A DNA stretch of 10,667 bases from Halanaerobium sp041694515. GTDB taxonomy: Bacteria; Bacillota; Halanaerobiia; Halanaerobiales; Halanaerobiaceae. A program made the translations under genes and the position numbers. The DNA lies in assembly GCA_041694515.1 (NCBI GenBank), contig JASMSZ010000062.1, forward strand, positions 1 through 10,667. Reading direction: 5' to 3'. Every line of letters begins with the position of its first letter. The stretch's first letter is position 1. The notes under the pieces were generated by a model. It did not search any database, was not told where the DNA came from, and worked only from the letters and a program-made list of their open reading frames with translations. This document shows positions 7,401 through 10,667 of this stretch, piece after piece.

Positions 7401-7933
7401 CCGCGTATACTATATTGTCCTGGAGCTTCAACCATTTCTTCTCTTTTATATCCCAGAGCAAAAAGCTGCTGCCTTAATTGATCAACATTAACCTCACTTC
7501 CAGTTTTGATATTTATACTTTTATTTTGATAAATATCTCGGGGAGGTAATTTTTTGAAAACAGCAGCTGGAGTTGTTAAGATAATTTTCTTTTTCTGATC
7601 AATTGAAAAAATAAGCTCTGTCAGAACCTTAGTCCGCTCACTCATTGTTGTGAGATCAGGCATTAACTGTTCATGGGGAAGTATTTCTTCTTCCGGAAAA
7701 ACTAAAAACTCATCTTTTCCGATCAGCCGAATTAAATCTTCCTGCATCTGCTGGAGATAATAATTATCCGGCAGAAAGAAAACTATATCCTTTTCTGCCT
7801 TTTTTAAAAAATTAACTGCAAAATAAGAAATTCTACTTCCACTCAAACCGCTAATTGACTGGGTAGAAGCATTTATATTTTTCGCAATTTTTTTAAATTT
7901 TTGATTTTCTAATAATAAATCTTTAAAATTCAT
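4451..7933 (-). CDS. mfd: Transcription-repair coupling factor Mfd
   Basis: Mfd is an ATP-dependent DNA translocase that removes RNA polymerase stalled at lesions and recruits UvrA for nucleotide excision repair. The 1160-residue length is normal for the family. The N-terminal third (about 1-350) is the UvrB-like module, with the GQYSIRGGIIDVF signature at 172-184. The CarD-like RNA polymerase interaction domain spans about 492-560 (SYVVHENHGIGKYLGV at 501-516). The RecG-like helicase core has Walker A GDVGYGKT (648-655), Walker B DEEQ (749-752), TATP (775-778) and motif VI QLRGRVGR (918-925). A TRG translocation motif follows to about 990, and the UvrA-masking C-terminal domain is at about 1020-1140. 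The ATG is preceded by AAGGAG ten bases upstream. A candidate promoter lies in the 121-base gap after pth. The yabK and spoVT genes that flank mfd in Bacillus are absent. Confidence 0.98.
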   Translation of the reverse strand: MNFKDLLLENQKFKKIAKNINASTQSISGLSGSRISYFAVNFLKKAEKDIVFFLPDNYYLQQMQEDLIRLIGKDEFLVFPEEEILPHEQLMPDLTTMSERTKVLTELIFSIDQKKKIILTTPAAVFKKLPPRDIYQNKSINIKTGSEVNVDQLRQQLFALGYKREEMVEAPGQYSIRGGIIDVFTLLDEQPFRIELFGDEVDSIRKIDLTAQRSKKEVAQITIPPFANLVIDEDVVNRAYPKLEAAYAKAVAKLMENNYQEEASYLREKAKKMLEDLKEKHRFPGFEQFLPFYYEETANFFDYLEASIIFAVRPHKMEQLTHDYYQEITETHTRLLEQGMVFPEYLDNFITENEFEKEINKNRVIDINSEFEDDQAAENDIHFNTSSLEPFHGQLELFSDKIMELLQKKYRIAITLNSASKKRRVKMFLEEKNLVVGDNFDESRIVIFPDSLAEGFVFEDIKLAVFSDKEVFGNEQKRKRKIGDFEEGVEISSVDDLKAGSYVVHENHGIGKYLGVKTLEIQGQHKDYLVLKYAGEDKLYVPTEKINLVQKYIGSDAGNPKLYKLGSSDWKKVKEKVQKSVEEMAVGLLELYAERETLTGYQFSEDDVWQQEFEDAFPFEETPDQKEAITDVKSDMESEKPMDRLLCGDVGYGKTEVAIRAAFKAALDSKQTAVLVPTTILAQQHYNTFSERIEEFPVRVGMLSRFNTAAEQRKTLKKLIKGEIDILIGTHRLLSKDVIFDDLGLLIIDEEQRFGVTHKEKMKNLKRNVDVLTLTATPIPRTLHMALVGVRDMSLIETPPENRYPIRTFIKEHNKELIASAIRRELAREGQIYFVHNRVKDIEKTAGRLQKLMPEAKIAVAHGQMNEKRLEKIMYDFYHYKFDILVCTTIIETGLDIPNVNTIIINHADKMGLSQLYQLRGRVGRTNRIAYAYLLYERDRILPEVAEKRLEAIKEFSSLGSGFKIAMRDLEIRGAGNLLGPEQSGHIAAVGFSLYTKLLEGTIEELKGKSDQEEIEVEIDLNLDAYIPDDYIKYEARKIEIYKKIKSIEKEEDALDTIDELIDRFGEPPVEVMRLVNTARLKFIAAELNIDLIKEDSGKIKCQFLSPEVVDGSKLVEFSKKYRRKTKIKSAKKPQMLIKIDDPEKIDKQLLTMLKDLKNI

Positions 7934-7994
7934 CTAAATACTGCTCCTTAAACAAAAATCATTTAACAAAGAAATTTATTCTTTATTTTATATT

Positions 7995-8024
7995 TTTATA
8001 CATTTATCTCTGAAAAAATGGCAA
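7995..8024 (-). promoter_or_regulatory. Candidate promoter for mfd
   Basis: On the minus strand TTGCCA (8024-8019) and TATAAA (8000-7995) are separated by 18 bp, each matching the sigma-A consensus in five of six positions. It lies 60 to 90 bases upstream of the mfd start and overlaps the T-rich tail of the pth terminator-like hairpin. AT-rich DNA yields such matches by chance, so support is limited. Confidence 0.4.
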
Positions 8025-8052
8025 AATAGCCCCTACATGAGATGTACGGGCC
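8012..8052 (-). terminator. Terminator-like hairpin after pth
   Basis: On the minus strand GGCCC-G-TACAT pairs with ATGTA-G-GGGCT across a three-base loop (arms 8052-8042 and 8038-8028), about ten pairs with one G-G mismatch. It begins three bases beyond the pth stop codon. It is followed by ATTTTGCC and then six T at 8018-8013. The interrupted T tract suggests partial rather than complete termination before mfd. Confidence 0.55.
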
Positions 8053-8054
8053 TC

Positions 8055-8612
8055 TTATCCATTATACTTATTCATTGCTTTCTTTAGATCTTCTTTTAAC
8101 ATCAATTCTACTGCCGAGGCAGCTTCTTCAACAACTCTTTTTGAGATGTCCTTTTCTTCTCCCTGAAAGGTTGTTAATACAAAATCCGGTACCGGCAAGT
8201 TTTCTGGCGGCCTACCAATCCCAATCTTTAATCTTTTAAATTCATTAGTCCCTAAATTATTGATAATGGATTTAATTCCATTATGGCCTCCACTACCTCC
8301 ATTTTGCTTAAACCTCATCCTGCCAAGTTCGAGGTCTAAATCATCATGAATTACCAGCAAATCCTCAGGCTCTATTTGGAAATAGTCCATCAGTTTAAAA
8401 ATAGGTTGACCACTTGTGTTCATATACTTCATGGGTTGAAAAAGTATAATTTTTTCTCCACCAAAGAAAAAATTACCCACAAGACCATCAAATTTATAGC
8501 TGCTGTTAACTTTAAATCTATCTGCTAATTCTGAAATAACCATAAAACCTATATTATGTCTGGTATAAGCATATTTTTCGCCTGGATTTCCAAGACCAGC
8601 AATTACTTTCAA
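8055..8612 (-). CDS. pth: Peptidyl-tRNA hydrolase (TTG start)
   Basis: Pth cleaves the ester bond of peptidyl-tRNAs dropped from stalled ribosomes, recycling tRNA in the cytosol; the Bacillus orthologue is spoVC. The 185-residue protein is of normal length. It begins with the GLGNPG signature (6-11) and contains the catalytic His19 in RHNIGF. Other active-site residues are conserved: Asn65 (MNTSG), Asp90 (HDDLDLELG) and Asn111 (GGSGGHNGIKS). The start codon is TTG, not ATG: the reading frame opens exactly at the family's conserved N-terminus, and a GGAGG lies eight bases upstream. It follows rplY by 98 bases, a gap holding a terminator-like hairpin but no clear promoter, so expression probably relies on readthrough. 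Confidence 0.97.
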   Translation of the reverse strand: MKVIAGLGNPGEKYAYTRHNIGFMVISELADRFKVNSSYKFDGLVGNFFFGGEKIILFQPMKYMNTSGQPIFKLMDYFQIEPEDLLVIHDDLDLELGRMRFKQNGGSGGHNGIKSIINNLGTNEFKRLKIGIGRPPENLPVPDFVLTTFQGEEKDISKRVVEEAASAVELMLKEDLKKAMNKYNG

Positions 8613-8662
8613 GCTTTAAACCTCCATTAATAACAAACCAATAGATATAATTTCCTGGCTAA

Positions 8663-8694
8663 TAAAATGAAGCGCAGCTGTTCAAGCCGCGCTC
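8663..8694 (-). terminator. GC-rich terminator or attenuator hairpin between rplY and pth
   Basis: On the minus strand AGCGCGGC (8693-8686) pairs with GCTGCGCT (8678-8671) around a seven-base loop, eight pairs with one G-U. An extra G-U pair can extend the base. It is followed by TCATTTTATT, a short and interrupted U tract. It lies 17 bases after the rplY stop. It may reduce rather than block transcription into pth, which has no evident promoter of its own. Confidence 0.55.
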
Positions 8695-8710
8695 AATTTC
8701 TTTACTAAAA

Positions 8711-9391
8711 TTATTCCCAGGGCTCTGGTTCGTCTGCCGCTTCTTCTCCTTCTTCGCCTTCTTCTTCCTCTTCGCCGATTACTTCTGGCTCTAAGAATTC
8801 TTCCTCTTCCTCTTCTTCTTCTTCCTCAATAAGTTCGGTAGGTGTAACAACAGTTACAATAACTTCGTCACTATCTGTTACCAGATCAATACCTTCAGGA
8901 AGTTCAAGATCAACTACAGATAAAGATTCACCAACCTCAAGTTCAGAAATATCAATTGTAATTTCTTCAGGAATTTCTGCAGGTAATGCATCAATTTCGA
9001 TTTCACGTAAGAGCTGCTGTAATACTCCACCATCGCGGACTCCAGCTGCTTCTCCTTCTAAATGCATTGGTACAGAAACAGTAATTTTTTCGTCCATAGA
9101 AATAAATTGAAAATCTACATGAAGCAGATTCTGCTTGATTACATCTTTCTGGTAATCTTTAATAATTACAGTCGCTTCGTCTTCTTTTCCATCTTCTCCG
9201 ACAAAAGTCAGATCAAAGATAGCATTTGAATGGAGAAGTTTTTCGATAGCCTGTGGATCCATTTTAATAGACCTTGGCTCATTTCCTCTTCCATAAACAA
9301 TACCAGGAATAAGTCCGTTTCTTCGTATTTGACGGGCTACTCCTTTTCCAGTTTCCGACCTCAGTTCAGCTTCAATAGAATGTTTCTCCAT
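8711..9391 (-). CDS. rplY: Large-subunit ribosomal protein bL25, CTC/TL5 type, with long acidic tail
   Basis: This protein binds 5S rRNA in the central protuberance of the 50S subunit. The 226-residue form has two domains: the L25 domain (about 1-95, with GKGVARQIRRNGLIPGIVYG at 16-35 contacting 5S rRNA) and the beta-rich TL5/CTC C-terminal domain (about 96-185). Residues 189-226 form a low-complexity tail, with ten consecutive glutamates at 189-198 and further Glu/Asp/Gly up to Pro-Trp-Glu at the end. In Bacillus the orthologue ctc is known as a general stress gene. The ATG has AAGGAGAGG upstream at normal spacing. Its own promoter and a leader hairpin lie in the gap after prs, and a terminator-like hairpin follows the stop. 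Confidence 0.95.
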   Translation of the reverse strand: MEKHSIEAELRSETGKGVARQIRRNGLIPGIVYGRGNEPRSIKMDPQAIEKLLHSNAIFDLTFVGEDGKEDEATVIIKDYQKDVIKQNLLHVDFQFISMDEKITVSVPMHLEGEAAGVRDGGVLQQLLREIEIDALPAEIPEEITIDISELEVGESLSVVDLELPEGIDLVTDSDEVIVTVVTPTELIEEEEEEEEEEFLEPEVIGEEEEEGEEGEEAADEPEPWE

Positions 9392-9424
9392 GACTATCCT
9401 CTCCTTGCATAAATTAAATTTTAA

Positions 9425-9448
9425 GCCAGATTAAACTATAATCCTGGC
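9425..9448 (-). promoter_or_regulatory. Leader hairpin upstream of rplY
   Basis: The minus strand can fold GCCA-G-GATT (9448-9440) against AATC-TGGC (9432-9425), eight pairs with a single bulged G and a seven-base loop. It is followed by TTAAAATTTAATTT before the ribosome binding site. It is positioned for attenuation or for autogenous control by L25, but neither is shown by sequence alone. Confidence 0.45.
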
Positions 9449-9479
9449 AAATCTACGATAATAAGACATAACAAATTTT

Positions 9480-9508
9480 ATTATAACATCAAAGCTCATT
9501 TTGAGCAA
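9480..9508 (-). promoter_or_regulatory. Sigma-A-type promoter for rplY
   Basis: The minus strand has TTGCTC (9508-9503), a 17 bp spacer and a perfect TATAAT (9485-9480), about 90 bases upstream of the rplY ATG. The spacer begins within a short inverted repeat, GCTCA-AAA-TGAGC, that overlaps the -35 and could be an operator or a weak transcript-end hairpin of prs. The -10 is strong and the -35 partial. Confidence 0.7.
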
Positions 9509-9540
9509 GTGTTTTAGAAAAATTATTTATCAATTTATTT

Positions 9541-10482
9541 TTAAAATAAGACACTTACAGATAAATCCTTAAAAATACGATCAATAGCCTCTCCTACCAG
9601 GGGTGCAACAGAAAGGACTTCTAAATTATCAAGATTATGATCTTTCTGAGCAATTGTGTTGGTCACAATGATTTTTGTAATTGGCGCCTCCTTTAAACGC
9701 TCAACTGCAGGCCCAGAAAACAAAGCATGAGTTCCACAGGCATAAACATCTTTAGCTCCCTTTTCTTTGAGAACCTCAGCTGCTGCCGAAATAGTGCCTG
9801 CAGTATCAATTATATCATCAAGCAAGATAACATTTTTACCATCTACTTCTCCAATTACATTCATAACCTCTGCCACATTGGGTTTAGGTCTTCTTTTATC
9901 AATAATTGCCATTGGAATATTTAAACTTTCAGCAAAAGAACGAACTCTTTTTACAGAACCCACATCTGGAGCAACAACAATTAAATCCGAACGGTCAAAA
10001 TCCTTAAAATAATCTACCATAATCGGCGCCGCATATAGATGATCAACCGGGATATCAAAAAAACCCTGAATCTGAGGAGCGTGAAAATCAATTGATAGAA
10101 CTCTACGGGCTCCTGCCTCAGTTAATAAATTAGCAACTAATTTTGACGTTATTGGATCCCGGGGTCTTGCTTTTCTATCCTGTCTTGCATAACCATAATA
10201 TGGAATCACAGCTGTTATTCGTCTCGCAGATGCTCTTCTTAGGGCATCAATAATTACCAGCAGTTCCATTAGATTTTCATTCACAGGAGGTGAGGTTGGC
10301 TGAACTACAAAAACATCGGCCCCTCGAACAGTTTCATAGGTGCGAACACCAATCTCCCCATCTTTAAATCTTGTTACATCAGCATTAACCAATTCTGTTC
10401 CCAGATAATCACAAAGGTCCTGGGCTAAGCCAGGATGTGAATTCCCTGCAAATATTTTCAACTGTTCACTATAACTGGACAT
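9541..10482 (-). CDS. prs: Ribose-phosphate pyrophosphokinase (PRPP synthetase)
   Basis: Prs makes phosphoribosyl pyrophosphate from ribose 5-phosphate and ATP, feeding purine, pyrimidine, NAD, histidine and tryptophan synthesis in the cytosol. The 313-residue protein is close to the usual class I length. Visible sites are the flexible ATP loop YARQDRK (98-104), the divalent metal and ATP-binding segment DFHAPQIQGFFDIP (132-145), the IIDKRRP stretch (193-199) and the PRPP-binding loop DDIIDTAGT (222-230). I place the start at ATG 10482, six bases after a perfect AGGAGGT; an in-frame ATG at 10512 would add ten unconserved residues and would place the ribosome binding site inside the gene. It starts 33 bases after the glmU stop, so the two are probably cotranscribed, as in Bacillus. 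Confidence 0.98.
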   Translation of the reverse strand: MSSYSEQLKIFAGNSHPGLAQDLCDYLGTELVNADVTRFKDGEIGVRTYETVRGADVFVVQPTSPPVNENLMELLVIIDALRRASARRITAVIPYYGYARQDRKARPRDPITSKLVANLLTEAGARRVLSIDFHAPQIQGFFDIPVDHLYAAPIMVDYFKDFDRSDLIVVAPDVGSVKRVRSFAESLNIPMAIIDKRRPKPNVAEVMNVIGEVDGKNVILLDDIIDTAGTISAAAEVLKEKGAKDVYACGTHALFSGPAVERLKEAPITKIIVTNTIAQKDHNLDNLEVLSVAPLVGEAIDRIFKDLSVSVLF

Positions 10483-10515
10483 TTTTTGACCTCCTGGTTT
10501 ATTTCTCTTCATTAT

Positions 10516-10667
10516 TTAATCTTCCTGCTTTTTAGATTTATAAATTCGAGCAGGGACTCCCATTACAGTATCACCAGAATTAATATCTTTAGTCACTACT
10601 GAACCAGCAGCTGTTTTTGCCTGGTCACCAATTGTTAATGGTGCAATTAAAATAGAATCACTGCCAA
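10516..10667 (-). CDS. glmU: Bifunctional UDP-N-acetylglucosamine pyrophosphorylase / glucosamine-1-phosphate acetyltransferase, C-terminal 49 residues
   Basis: Only the 3' end is present; the gene continues past the right edge. The visible residues, starting GSDSILIAPLTIGDQAKTAA, are the last turns of a left-handed beta-helix acetyltransferase domain. The IAP-TIGD-A-AAGSVVTKDI pattern is that of the GlmU C-terminus, which acetylates glucosamine 1-phosphate on the way to UDP-GlcNAc for peptidoglycan. Being directly upstream of prs supports glmU. The extreme C-terminus reads GVPARIYKSKKQED rather than the ARARQ seen in Bacillus GlmU, so another hexapeptide-repeat acyltransferase remains possible. 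Confidence 0.8.
   Translation of the reverse strand, partial: GSDSILIAPLTIGDQAKTAAGSVVTKDINSGDTVMGVPARIYKSKKQED

Noticed and set aside
10483..10512. Longer prs start at ATG 10512
   Set aside because: It adds ten residues not typical of Prs and would bury the perfect AGGAGGT inside the gene; the inner ATG has ideal spacing.

Overview
The window is a low-GC bacterial chromosome segment in which every gene lies on the minus strand, so it is transcribed from the right edge to the left edge. Gene content and order match the conserved Firmicutes block glmU-prs-ctc-pth-mfd-(yabM/spoVB-like)-mazG. The AT-rich DNA, consensus AGGAGG-type ribosome binding sites, some TTG start codons and a strongly acidic ribosomal protein L25 tail suggest an anaerobic, possibly halophilic Firmicute, for example a member of the Halanaerobiales. 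The lineage guess is inference, not a database result.

Layout from right to left. The last 49 codons of glmU (cell-wall nucleotide sugar synthesis) are followed by prs (PRPP synthetase). Then come a promoter and a hairpin-bearing leader, rplY/ctc (5S rRNA-binding L25), a terminator-like hairpin, and pth (peptidyl-tRNA hydrolase, TTG start). A second terminator-like hairpin and a possible promoter precede mfd (transcription-repair coupling factor). After mfd come a SpoVB/MurJ-type flippase gene, mazG (NTP pyrophosphatase, TTG start) and dacF (D-Ala-D-Ala carboxypeptidase), then a long terminator. The genes combine translation upkeep (L25, Pth), nucleotide supply and cleanup (Prs, MazG), DNA repair (Mfd) and envelope assembly (GlmU, flippase, DacF).

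The left 670 bases hold no gene but are the most structured part of the window. Four tandem minus-strand sigma-A-type promoters each have a perfect TTGACA, exactly 17 bp to the -10, and exactly 7 bp from the -10 to a shared G-T-C/T-G-C start sequence. Each predicted start is followed at once by a different inverted repeat. The last promoter leads into a leader with a boxA-like element and runs off the left edge. The likely reading is the promoter array of an rRNA operon whose 16S gene begins just outside the window.

No mobile element, CRISPR array, tRNA gene or unfamiliar protein family was seen. The protein-coding part is conventional; the points of interest are the promoter array and the regulatory sites between genes.
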